Source: Roseiarcus sp963696665 (GTDB lineage Bacteria; Pseudomonadota; Alphaproteobacteria; Rhizobiales; Beijerinckiaceae). Taken from it: a DNA stretch of 64,000 bases. The stretch spans positions 186,001-250,000 of the forward strand of contig CAVOLE010000031.1 of assembly GCA_963696665.1 (NCBI GenBank), read 5' to 3'. The position numbers and the translations under genes were made by a program. This document shows positions 25,301 through 34,717 of this stretch, piece by piece (positions within the stretch are counted from its first letter, which is position 1; every line of letters starts with the position of its first letter). The notes under the pieces were generated by a model. It ran no database searches. It saw only the letters and a program-made list of their open reading frames with translations, and was not told where the DNA came from.

Positions 25301-27819
25301 ATGCGCCACATTGAGAAGGAAGCCTTCGACACCGACGCCGGCCCCGCGCCGCGCCGGCGTCTGGTCATCATCGGCAACGGCATGTCGCCTGGCCGCGCGC
25401 TCGAAAGGCTGTTCGAAGCCGCGCCCGAAGCCTACGAGGTCACGATCTTCAACGCCGAGCCACGTGTCAATTACGACCGGATCATGCTCTCGCCGGTGCT
25501 CTCCGGCGAGAAGAGCTTTGAAGAGATCATCATCCACGGCGACGGCTGGTACGTGAAGCACGGCGTCACGCTCTACAAGGGCCATCGCATCACCTCCATC
25601 GATCGGGCCGCCCGCACGGTGACCTCCGAGCATGGGGTCGTCGCGCCTTACGACAAGCTCGTCATCGCCACAGGCTCGGCGCCCATTGTCATTCCGGTCC
25701 CAGGCGGCAATTTCGCCGGCGTCCTCACCTATCGCGATCTCGACGATGTGAACGCGATGCTGCTCGCGACGAAGTCGCGCGGCAAGGCTGTCGTGATCGG
25801 CGGCGGACTGCTCGGACTCGAGGCCGCGGTCGGCCTCAAGGAGCAGGGCATGGAGGTCAGCGTCGTGCATCTCATGCCGACGCTGATGGAGCGCCAGCTC
25901 GACCCCCCGTCAGGCTTTCTGCTCAAGCAGGCGATCGAGGCGCGCGGCTTGAGCGTCTACACGAAGGCGAACACCAAGGCGATCCTCGGAACCGACGCGA
26001 GCGCCGGTCCCCCGCGCGTGCGCGGCGTGCTGTTGGAGGACGGGACGGAGCTGCGGCCGATCTCGTGGTCATGGCCGTCGGCATCCGGCCGAACGCCACG
26101 CTCGCGCGCGAGGCGGGACTGACCGTCAACCGGGGCGTCGTGGTCGGCCCCGACATGCGCACGAGCGACCCCGACATCTTCGCGCTCGGCGAATGCGCGG
26201 AAGCGCACGGGCAATGTTTCGGCCTCGTCGCGCCGCTCTACGACATGGCGAATATTGTCGCGGCGCAGCTCGCGGGCGATGCGAGCGCCGCCTTCAATCC
26301 GAGCGCGACCGCAACGAAGCTCAAGGTAACCGGCATCAACCTCTTCTCCGCGGGCGATTTCGCCGAGGGGCCGGACCGCGAGGAGATCGTGCTGCGCGAC
26401 GCGGCGCGCGGAATCTACCGGCGCCTCGTCCTGAAGGACGGCAAGCTCATCGGAATCGTGCTCTATGGCGACGTCTCGCATTGCGCGTGGCTCTTCGATC
26501 TCCTGAAGCGTGGCGCTGACATTGCCGACGTGCGCGAGACGATGATGTTCGGACCGGGCGCGGCGGAGGGCGCCCCGCTGAACCCTACGGCGGCCGTTGC
26601 AGCGTTGCCGGATGAGGCGGAAATCTGCGGCTGCAACGGCGTGTGCAAGGGCAAGATCGTCGAGACGATCAAGGCCCGGAACCTCAAGACTCTCGACGAG
26701 GTGCGAGCAAACACCAAGGCTTCGGCGAGCTGCGGATCCTGCACCGGCCTCGTCGAGCAGATCATCAGGCTTGCGGTCGGCGAGGCTTACGCCCCTGCCG
26801 CGGTGCAGCCGATGTGTGCCTGCACGGCGCTTGGCCATGACGACGTGCGGCGACTGATCGTGGCGAAGGCGCTGAAGTCGATCCCCGCCGTGATGCAGGC
26901 GCTCGAATGGAAGACCTCTTGCGGCTGCGCCAAGTGCCGCCCGGCGCTCAACTATTATTTGCTCGCCTCCTGGCCGGGCGAATATGAGGACGACGCCCAG
27001 TCGCGCTTCATCAACGAGCGCGTGCACGCCAACATCCAGAAGGACGGGACATTCTCGGTCGTGCCGCGCATGTGGGGCGGCGTGACCAGTGCTGCAGAAC
27101 TGCGCGCCATCGCCGACGTCGTCGACAAGTTCGCCATTCCGACGGTCAAGGTCACTGGCGGGCAGCGGATCGATCTCCTCGGCGTCAGGAAGGATGAGCT
27201 TCCGGCCGTTTGGGCCGACCTCAACGCCGCGGGGCTTGTCTCCGGCGCCGCTTACGGCAAGGCTTTGCGCACCGTGAAGACCTGCGTCGGCTCCGACTGG
27301 TGCCGCTTCGGCACCCAGGATTCGACGGGGCTCGGGATCAAGCTCGAGAAATTCCTCTGGGGCTCGTGGACGCCCGCCAAGGTCAAGATGGCGGTGTCGG
27401 GCTGTCCGCGCAATTGCGCCGAGGCGACCTGCAAGGATGTCGGCGTCGTCTGCGTCGACAGCGGCTACGACATCGTCTTCGCCGGCGCGGCGGGGCTCGA
27501 CATCCTGGGGACGCAGGCGCTCTGCCATGCTTCGACCGAAGCGGAAACGATCGAGATCATCGCCGCGCTGGTCCAGCTCTATCGCGAGCAGGGCCGGTAT
27601 CTCGAGCGCATCTACAAATGGGCGAAGCGCGTGGGCGCCGGCTCGATCAAGGCGCAGGTTGTCGAGGACGCAGACAAGCGGCGGGCGCTCTACGAGCGGT
27701 TCGTCTTGTCGCAACGCTTCTCGCAGAAGGACCCATGGGCCGAGCGCGCCGCCGGCAAGGACGCGCACGAGTTCGCGCCCATTGCCGACCTTTCCTCCGC
27801 CGCCGGACAGCCCGCATGA
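25301..27819 (+). CDS. nirB: Nitrite reductase (NADH) large subunit, one apparent frameshift
   Basis: About 839 codons from the ATG at 25301 (AAGGG upstream). The N-terminal FAD/NAD domains (RRLVIIGNGMSPGRALERLF, KAVVIGGGLLGLEAAVGL) run to about 26052. There one base is missing (GAGCTG-CGGCC where ELAADLVVMAVGIRP is expected) and the protein continues in another frame: BFD-like [2Fe-2S] cysteines (EICGCNGVCKGKIVETI, SASCGSCTGLVEQII), then the sirohaem/[4Fe-4S] cysteines in KTCVGSDWCRFG and MAVSGCPRNCAEATCKDVG. It reduces nitrite to ammonium with NADH. As all other operon genes are intact, a sequencing indel is likely. Confidence 0.9.
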
Positions 27820-28172
27820 CCGAGACGACGTGGACCGATATCGGCGCGCTCGATCAGATCCCGCGCCGCGGTGCGCGCGTCGTGCGCACGGCCCATGGCT
27901 GCGTCGCGGTGTTCCGCACTGTGGACGACCGCGCCTTCGCGCTCGAAGACCGCTGCCCGCATAGAGGCGGGCCTTTGAGCCAGGGCATCGTGCACGGGAC
28001 GAGCGTCACCTGTCCCTTGCACAATTGGGTCCTGAGTCTCGAGACGGGCGAGGCCCAGGGCGCCGATAGCGGACGCGTTCTCGCTTTTCCGTTGCGGGTC
28101 GAGAACGGGCGCATTCTGCTCGATCTCGCGGCGCTTGCGAGCTCGCCTGCGCTTGAAGACGCGCCGCGATGA
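27816..28172 (+). CDS. nirD: Nitrite reductase (NADH) small subunit, Rieske-type
   Basis: 118 aa, overlapping nirB and the next gene by 4 nt each (ATGA both times), so the three are translationally coupled. A single Rieske fold with CPHRGGPLSQG and CPLHNWVLSLETGEA supplies the Cys-His/Cys-His ligand pattern. NirD associates with NirB in the cytoplasm for assimilatory nitrite reduction. Confidence 0.93.
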   Translation: MTETTWTDIGALDQIPRRGARVVRTAHGCVAVFRTVDDRAFALEDRCPHRGGPLSQGIVHGTSVTCPLHNWVLSLETGEAQGADSGRVLAFPLRVENGRILLDLAALASSPALEDAPR

Positions 28173-30841
28173 GCGACGTCTGGACGCGGACGACCTGTCC
28201 GTATTGCGGCGTCGGCTGCGGCGTTCTCGCCCGTCCTCGGGACGACGGCCTCGCCGCGGACATCGAGGGCGACCCGGACCATCCCGCGAATTTCGGCCGC
28301 CTCTGTTCGAAGGGCTCGGCGCTCGGCGAGACGCTGTCGCTCGACAATCGGCTGCTCCGCCCGATGCTTGGCGGCGCCGAATGCGACTGGGAGACTGCGC
28401 TCGACCTTGTCGCCCGCCAATTCGCGGAGACGATCCGGGCGCATGGACCCGACAGCGTCGCCTTCTACGTTTCCGGCCAGCTCCTCATCGAGGACTATTA
28501 CGTCGCCAACAAGCTGATGAAGGGCTTCATCGGCTCGGGCAACATCGATACCAATTCGCGTCTCTGCATGGCTTCGTCCGTCGCCGGCCACCGAAGGGCG
28601 TTCGGCTCGGACACCGTGCCCGGCTTGTACGAGGATCTCGAACTCGCGGACCTCGTCGTGCTCACCGGCTCCAATCTCGCCTGGTGCCACCCGGTTCTCT
28701 TTCAGCGGCTCATCGGGGCGCGCGAGCGGCGAGGAACCAAGATCGTCGCCATCGATCCGCGCGCGACTGCGACCACCGAGGCCGCCGACGTGCATCTGAG
28801 CCTCGCGCCCGGTTCGGACGTCCCGCTGTTCGCCGGACTGCTCGCGCATCTCGCCAAGGCAGGCCGCGTCGATCGGCCTTATGTCAACGCGCATACGGTC
28901 GGCTTCGGTGCGGCGCTCCACGAGGCGAGCCGGTTTGACATTGATGCGGCGGCGAGCGCGACCGGGATCGCCGCCAGCGATCTTGCCTCGTTCTACGACC
29001 TCTTCGCCCGTACGGGACGCGTGGTCACCGTCTACAGCCAGGGCGTCAATCAGTCGTCGGCGGGGACCGACAAGGTCAACGCAATCCTCAACTGCCACCT
29101 GGCGACCGGCCGGATCGGTAAGCCCGGCGCGGGGCCGTTCTCGGTCACCGGGCAGCCGAATGCGATGGGCGGACGCGAGGTCGGCGGACTCGCCAACATG
29201 TTGGCGGCGCATATGGAGATCGAGAATCCCGAGCACCGCCGCATCGTCCAGGATTTCTGGGACTCGCCCACGATCGCGACGAAGCCTGGCCTGAAAGCGG
29301 TCGATCTGTTTCGCGCGGTCGAGGAGGGCCGCGTCAAGGCGCTCTGGGTCATCGGCACGAATCCGGCCGCCACCATGCCGGAGGCCGACCGCGTGCGCGC
29401 GGCGATTTGCGCCTGTCCCTTCGTCGTGGTCTCCGACGTCTGCCGCGAGACCGACACGACCGCGCTCGCGGACGTGCTTTTACCGAGCGCGGCCTGGGGC
29501 GAGAAGGAAGGCAGCGTCACCAATTCCGAGCGGCGCATCTCGCGACAGCGGGCTTTTCTGCCGCCGCCAGGCGAAGCGCTGCCCGACTGGCGGCAAATCT
29601 CGGAGGTGGCGAAGCGGATGGGCTTCGCCGAGGCCTTTGCCTACAACGGACCAGCCGAGATCTTCGCCGAATATGCGCGCCTCACCGCCGAGGAGAATGG
29701 CGGCTGCCGCGACCTCGATCTCGGCGCGCTGGGCCACATCGGCGCAAAGGATTACGATGCGCTTGCGCCCTGCCAATGGCCGCGTCCGGCAGGACAAGAA
29801 GCGCGCGAGACACGGTTCTTCGCCGACGGGCGCTTCTATCATCCCGACGGCAAGGCGCGTTTCATCCCGACGCCGTTTCGCGAGCTCGCGTCGCCAACGA
29901 GCTGGCGCTTTCCATTCGTCCTCAACACCGGCCGCATTCGCGACCAGTGGCACACGATGACCCGCACCGCCAAAACGCCGCGGCTGATGGCGCATGTCGG
30001 CGAGCCGTTCGTCGAAATCCATCCCGCCGACGCGGCGGCGATCGGGGTTGGGCCAGCGGACCTCGCAGAAATCGAAAGCCCACATGGGCGGGCGGTGCTG
30101 CGCGTCGTTGTCACGGAACGGCAGCGGCAAGGCTCGTTGTTCGCTCCGATGCACTGGACGGATCAGCACGCCTCGCTCGGGCGCGTCGACGCACTCATCG
30201 GGGCTGCGGTGGACCCTGTTTCCGGTCAGTCGGAGCTGAAGGGCGCGCCGGTGGCGGCGCGCCGCTTCGGCGCCGCCTGGTACGGTTTCGTGGCCTCGAT
30301 CCGCGCAATCGCGCGGGCCGAGGCCAACTATTTCGCCACGGCGATTGTGAAGAGAGGCTGGCGCGCCGAGCTCGCGAGCCTCGAAGCGCCGGCCGATTGG
30401 AGCGCTTTCGCGCGGCGAATGCTCGCGCTCGGCGACGACGCCGATATCATCGCCTATCACGACGCGGCGGCCGGGCAGCGCCGCTTCGTCGCGTTTGAGG
30501 ATGGCGCCTTTGCCGGGGCGCTGTTTGCCGCGGCCGGGCCGGTCGCGGTCGCGCGGTCCTGGATCGTCGAGCGTCTCGGTGAGCCAGTTCCCCCGAGTGA
30601 ACGCCTGCGGCTCTTGACCGGCCGGCCGGGCGCTGAGACGCCCGACCGCGGGCCGACTGTCTGCGCGTGCTTCGATGTCGGCCGCAACCAGATCCTGGAG
30701 GCCGCCGCCGACCTCGGCGAGGCGGCGACCATCGCTGCGATCGGGGCACGCCTCAGAGCTGGCTCGAACTGCGGCTCATGCCGCGGCGAGATCGCGAAGC
30801 TGATTTTCCCGGTCGCCGCTCAACGCATGCGCTCAGGGTGA
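28169..30841 (+). CDS. nasA: Assimilatory nitrate reductase, catalytic subunit
   Basis: 890 aa. The N-terminal [4Fe-4S] cysteines (TTCPYCGVGCGVL, FGRLCSKGSALGETL), molybdopterin-binding motifs (YVSGQLLIEDYYVANKLMKG, FSVTGQPNAMGGREVGG, ALWVIGTNPAATMPEAD), the C-terminal MGD domain (NTGRIRDQWHTMTRTAKTPR) and a final BFD-like [2Fe-2S] domain (TVCACFDVGRNQIL...GSNCGSCRGEIAKLI, about 830-885) are all in one frame. It reduces nitrate to nitrite in the cytosol, feeding NirBD. Last gene of the operon. A weak inverted repeat (AACTCG at 30842, CGAGTT at 30864) follows. Confidence 0.94.
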   Translation: MSDVWTRTTCPYCGVGCGVLARPRDDGLAADIEGDPDHPANFGRLCSKGSALGETLSLDNRLLRPMLGGAECDWETALDLVARQFAETIRAHGPDSVAFYVSGQLLIEDYYVANKLMKGFIGSGNIDTNSRLCMASSVAGHRRAFGSDTVPGLYEDLELADLVVLTGSNLAWCHPVLFQRLIGARERRGTKIVAIDPRATATTEAADVHLSLAPGSDVPLFAGLLAHLAKAGRVDRPYVNAHTVGFGAALHEASRFDIDAAASATGIAASDLASFYDLFARTGRVVTVYSQGVNQSSAGTDKVNAILNCHLATGRIGKPGAGPFSVTGQPNAMGGREVGGLANMLAAHMEIENPEHRRIVQDFWDSPTIATKPGLKAVDLFRAVEEGRVKALWVIGTNPAATMPEADRVRAAICACPFVVVSDVCRETDTTALADVLLPSAAWGEKEGSVTNSERRISRQRAFLPPPGEALPDWRQISEVAKRMGFAEAFAYNGPAEIFAEYARLTAEENGGCRDLDLGALGHIGAKDYDALAPCQWPRPAGQEARETRFFADGRFYHPDGKARFIPTPFRELASPTSWRFPFVLNTGRIRDQWHTMTRTAKTPRLMAHVGEPFVEIHPADAAAIGVGPADLAEIESPHGRAVLRVVVTERQRQGSLFAPMHWTDQHASLGRVDALIGAAVDPVSGQSELKGAPVAARRFGAAWYGFVASIRAIARAEANYFATAIVKRGWRAELASLEAPADWSAFARRMLALGDDADIIAYHDAAAGQRRFVAFEDGAFAGALFAAAGPVAVARSWIVERLGEPVPPSERLRLLTGRPGAETPDRGPTVCACFDVGRNQILEAAADLGEAATIAAIGARLRAGSNCGSCRGEIAKLIFPVAAQRMRSG

Positions 30842-31030
30842 AACTCGATCCCAATGGGCGGAACGAGTTGCAAAGAGTTTCCCATCCATCCAGAGTATCT
30901 TGAAAATCCAGAACGAAGGCGAAACCAGTCCACCTGATTAGGTTTTGATGGGGTGGATGCCCCTCCCGACGGCGTCAAAGTGTGCCACGCTGGCGGTGTT
31001 GCATGACCAGCCGCAGAGGAGAGAGCATCC

Positions 31031-31180
31031 ATGGAGAAGGTTACGATCATTGGGCTCGACTTGGCGAAGCGAGTGTTCCAAGTCCATGCGGCGTCGAAGG
31101 ACGGCCGGCCGGTGTTGCGCAAGATGGTGTCGCGGGCGCAGTTGCCGCGCGTCGTCGCCTCCGTCCTAGGGACGTGTTAA
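31031..31180 (+). mobile_element. N-terminal scrap of an IS110-family transposase
   Basis: 49 codons, MEKVTIIGLDLAKRVFQVHA then SKDGRPVLRKMVSRAQLPRV, end at a TAA after LGTC. This is the conserved start of an IS110/IS1111-type DEDD transposase (first catalytic Asp in GLDLAK), cut off after about 45 residues. Sequence from 30960 upstream of the ATG probably belongs to the element's left end. The 457-nt gap between nasA and the amine oxidase gene (30842-31298) otherwise holds nothing that I can identify. GAGAGCATCC occurs both at 31021 and at 31261. Confidence 0.65.
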
Positions 31181-31298
31181 TCCTCTCCAATCCAACGCTG
31201 TGCAGACCAGATCTTTTAAACTCCCAAGGCTGGGGTCAGTTGGCCTGATCCTTGCTGATGGAGAGCATCCTTGAACCGCCTTAGTGCCGGAGACCGCC

Positions 31299-33267
31299 AT
31301 GAATCTTCACGTGACGTCTCAGACAGCCGACGGCGCCTCGGGCGCGGCTCACCCGCTTGATCCTCTCGACGCGGTCGAGATCGCAAAGGCGTCTTCAATC
31401 ATCGGGCAACATTATCGCTGGGGAGATGACCTACGGGTCGAGACTATCGACATCGCGGAACCCGACAAGGCGACCGTGCGCAGTCACACGCCGGGCGATG
31501 CGTTCGCGCGGATCGCGCGTTACAACGTCTACAAACGCGGCCGCCCCGGCGTGCAACAGGGTCTGATCGATCTTCGGGCCGAGACGATCATCAGCGAGCA
31601 TTTCAATCCTGAGGCCCGCGCCATGGTCGCGCTCGCGGAGGTGCTCGAGATCGAGGCGACCGTAAAGGCGGACGCCCGCTTTCAGGAGGCGCTGCGGCGC
31701 CGCGGTCTCATCGACTACCTTGACTTCATGTGCATCGATCCCTGGACCGTGGGCGACTTCGGCCACGAGATCGAGAAGGGGCGGCGCGTCCTCAACTGCT
31801 TCGTCTGGATGCGAACGTTTCCGCTCGATAACTACTACGCGCACCCCGTCGAGGGCCTGCACGCGCTCATCGACCTATCCAATCTCGAGGTCCTTAAGGT
31901 CGAGGATCACTTCGCCGACAAGGGCGACTACATCCCGGTCCCGATGACGCCGCTCAACTTCGATGCGGAGGTGCTGACGCGCTTCCGTCCGCCGTCCGCG
32001 CCGCTTGATGTGGTGCAGCCAAATGGAGCGGGCTTCAAGGTCGATGGGCACAGGGTCACTTGGGAGAACTGGGATTTCCGGGTGGGATTCAATGGGCGCG
32101 AGGGCCTCGTGCTCAATACTGTCGGCTATACGGTCGACGGCCGCCGGCGGCCGGTGCTCTACCGCGCCTCCATCGCCGAAATGGTTGTGCCCTATGGCTC
32201 GCCGGAGCGCAGCCACTATCGCAAGAACGTTTTCGACAGCGGCGAGATCGGCTTTGGCCGCATGGCGAACTCGCTGAAGCTCGGCTGCGACTGCCTCGGC
32301 GTGATCCACTATTTCGACGCCGTCGTGCCCGACGTATTTGGCAATCCGCGCACCATCGAGAACTGCATCTGCCTGCACGAGGAGGACGCCGGGCTTTCCT
32401 GGAAGCACTTCGATGTGCGCACCGAGCGCACGGAGGTGCGCCGCGCCCGCAAGCTGGTGATCTCGTCCATCTCGACGATCGGGAATTACGAATACGCCTC
32501 CTACTGGTACCTGCATCAGGACGGCCGGATCGAATACGAGATGAAGGCCACGGGCATCATCAACACCGCTGCCTGTCATCCGGGCGACCCGGGACGGTAC
32601 GGCGCTGAGGTGGCGCCCGGCATCGTGGGCCACATCCATCAGCACCTCTTCTCGGCGCGTCTAGATGTGGAGATTGACGGCCCGAACAACACGGTCGTGG
32701 AATGCGACACGATCGCCCCGCCGCCGGGGCCGGAGAACCCCTACGGCAACGCCTTCCTCCTTGAGGAAACCGTGCTGCCTACCGAGAACTCGCGCCATGC
32801 GCGACGTCGATTTCAACCGGATGCGCTACTGGAAGATCATCAACCGCCGAACAAAAAATTGGCTGGGCCACCCGACCGGTTACAAGCTCGAGGCGCGCTC
32901 TCCCGTAAAGCCCTTCACGCATCCAGACAGCCCCTCGGGCCGCCGCTCCCGGTTCATCCAGCACCAGTTGTGGGTGACGCCCTTCGACCCGGCCGAGCGC
33001 TTTCCCGCGGGCGAATTCGTCAATCAATCGACTGGGGACGATGGCATCGAGACCTGGACCCGCAAGGATCGCCCGATCGAGGACGCCGACATTGTCCTTT
33101 GGCATACGTTCGGGTTGCACCACCTTCCCCGACCGGAAGACCATCCGGTGCAGGCGTGCGTGGTGTGCGGCTTCACTCTGGCGCCAATCGGGTTCTTCGA
33201 TCAGAACCCGGTGATCGACCTCCCCTCGCAGACCAATGAGGCCAGTTGCTGTGCGCATTGCGCATGA
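31299..33267 (+). CDS. Copper-containing primary amine oxidase, one apparent frameshift
   Basis: About 650 aa from the ATG at 31299 (GGAGA six bases upstream). The catalytic base Asp lies in RKNVFDSGEIGFGRM (about 310-325), and the topaquinone precursor Tyr is in ISTIGNYEYASYWY (about residue 397). The first two copper His are in VGHIHQHLFSARLD, and the third is in the C-terminal part (WHTFGLHHLPRPEDHPVQAC). The frame changes near 32790-32797; the remainder (MRDVDFNRMRYWKIINRRTK...) runs to 33267. The enzyme turns primary amines into aldehyde, ammonia and H2O2. No signal peptide, so cytoplasmic. It probably acts on amines released by the amidases encoded opposite. Confidence 0.88.
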
Positions 33268-33791
33268 TGCCCGCGCAGTCGTATCGGAGGCTGGCATCCG
33301 CCTCCTGAAGCAACCCATCGCGCTCGGTTGCGACGTGATCACCGAGACCCTGTCGACAGCGTCGGCGAAAGTCGACGACCGGACGGTGGACTATCTGCTC
33401 TCGGTGCGCCGCGGGTTTGAGATGCTCGGCGACGCGGCCCGCGGCCTTGCGGCGCTGCTCATCCTCGAAGCCAGCGGAGCACGCGTACCGCGCGACCACC
33501 CGGCGCTTTGCCGCGCCCGCACCGACCTCGCCGAAGCGGAGGCCATGATCCGCGCCGGCCGGCCGACGCCGCCGGTCGCTCATCCGCACCGACATCTCGT
33601 GGCTTCAGCCGATCGAACTCAAGGCTGCAATGGCCTCGATGTCAAAGCTTCAGGACATCGACGCGCGCCAAACGCTGGCGCTCCTGCGCGAGGCTGGAGA
33701 CCATCTGAGCTCCGCGGAGCGCGCCTTGCCGGGTTTCGAGATCGTGGCGCTGGGCAAGGGCTGCGCCTGTTGCGCGGCGCCCGGAAGGTAA
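33236..33791 (+). CDS. Uncharacterised helical protein next to the amine oxidase, one apparent frameshift
   Basis: Starts at the ATG at 33236, overlapping the oxidase gene by 32 nt (a GTG at 33251 is possible). The first 110 residues are in one frame (GIRLLKQPIALGCDVITETL...VRRGFEMLGDAARGLAALL). The frame changes at about 33560-33585 and continues DISWLQPIELKAAMASMSKL...IVALGKGCACCAAPGR to the TAA at 33789. About 185 aa, soluble, with a C-terminal CACC cluster. I do not recognise it. The overlap and tight spacing to the next gene mean it belongs to the amine operon, perhaps as a maturation or regulatory partner. Confidence 0.5.
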
Positions 33792-33800
33792 GCGCGGCCG

Positions 33801-34679
33801 ATGGCGACCTACTCGATCTGGGTGCTGGAATACGCCTGCGTGCCTGCCGCGGCGGCGGGCGCGATTGTGTACGGGGACTACGACAAACCGCCGCGCAAGC
33901 TACCCTACGCCTATATCCTGCTGCGGGGCCCCGGCGTCGTGGCCATGGTGGATGTCGGCTATAACGCCGCGGCCTATGGGGGCGAGATGGCGGACCGCTT
34001 CGGCGTGCGCGGCTGGCGGCCGCCTTCGGCCGTCCTGGCGGAGGCGGGCCTGCGCCCCGAGGACGTGGGCCACGTCTTCCTCACCCACGCGCATTTCGAT
34101 CACGCCGGCAACACCGAGGCTTTCCCCAATGCGGTGTTCTATCTCCAGGAGCGCGAGCTCTCGAAGTGGGTATGGGCGCGCGCGTTGGACGCGAAATTCC
34201 GCTGGCTGATGGCCGCTACCGACCCGTCCGACATCATGCGTCTCGCCGATCTTGCGGCCGAGGGCCGGCTCGTCTCCATCGACGGCGACCGGGAGGATGT
34301 GCTTCCCGGAGTCGACCTGCGCGCGGCGCACGACACCCACACCTGGGGCTCGCAATTCGTGACGATCCGCAACGACGGCCGCCGGGCGAGCGAGGATGTG
34401 TGGGTCATGGCGGGCGACCTCGTCTATAGCTTCGACAACATCACGGGATCCGATCCGGCGTCGCCGCAATACACGCCGATCGGGCTCGCCCAGTGCAGTC
34501 AAGCCAACCTGATCCTGGCCACCGACGTCATGGTGAATCTCGTCGGCGGCGAGACCCGGCGCGTCATCCCCGTGCACGAAGACGCGCTGGCGCAGGTTTA
34601 CCCGCACCGCGTGACTCGGCACGGCCTCAGGATCATCGAACTCGCGCTGGCCGAAGGGCAAGCGAGCCTCGTGGCGTGA
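33801..34679 (+). CDS. Metallo-beta-lactamase-fold hydrolase (N-acyl-homoserine-lactonase-like)
   Basis: 292 aa, starting 9 nt after the previous stop. The zinc motif THAHFDHAGNTEAFPNAVFY (HxHxDH) is clear, with later metal ligands likely in AHDTHTWGSQF, VMAGDLVYSFDNI and IPVHEDALAQ. This pattern resembles the AHL-lactonase branch of the fold. In this operon it more likely opens a lactone or other cyclic ester formed from an amine- or alcohol-derived aldehyde than quenches signals, but that is inference. Frame intact. Confidence 0.82.
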   Translation: MATYSIWVLEYACVPAAAAGAIVYGDYDKPPRKLPYAYILLRGPGVVAMVDVGYNAAAYGGEMADRFGVRGWRPPSAVLAEAGLRPEDVGHVFLTHAHFDHAGNTEAFPNAVFYLQERELSKWVWARALDAKFRWLMAATDPSDIMRLADLAAEGRLVSIDGDREDVLPGVDLRAAHDTHTWGSQFVTIRNDGRRASEDVWVMAGDLVYSFDNITGSDPASPQYTPIGLAQCSQANLILATDVMVNLVGGETRRVIPVHEDALAQVYPHRVTRHGLRIIELALAEGQASLVA

Positions 34680-34717
34680 GACCGCATTCCCTCCCTTTCT
34701 GACTTGCCGGAGCGTGC

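Noticed and set aside
25957..27768. 603-codon - strand frame over nirB
   Set aside because: Shadow of nirB, whose cysteine motifs are unmistakable on the + strand.
27854..29236. 460-codon - strand frame over nirD and nasA
   Set aside because: Antisense to a coupled nirD-nasA pair with intact metal-binding motifs.
30820..31122. - strand ORF opposite the IS110 scrap
   Set aside because: It overlaps nasA's end and the conserved transposase N-terminus on the other strand and shows no known motif.
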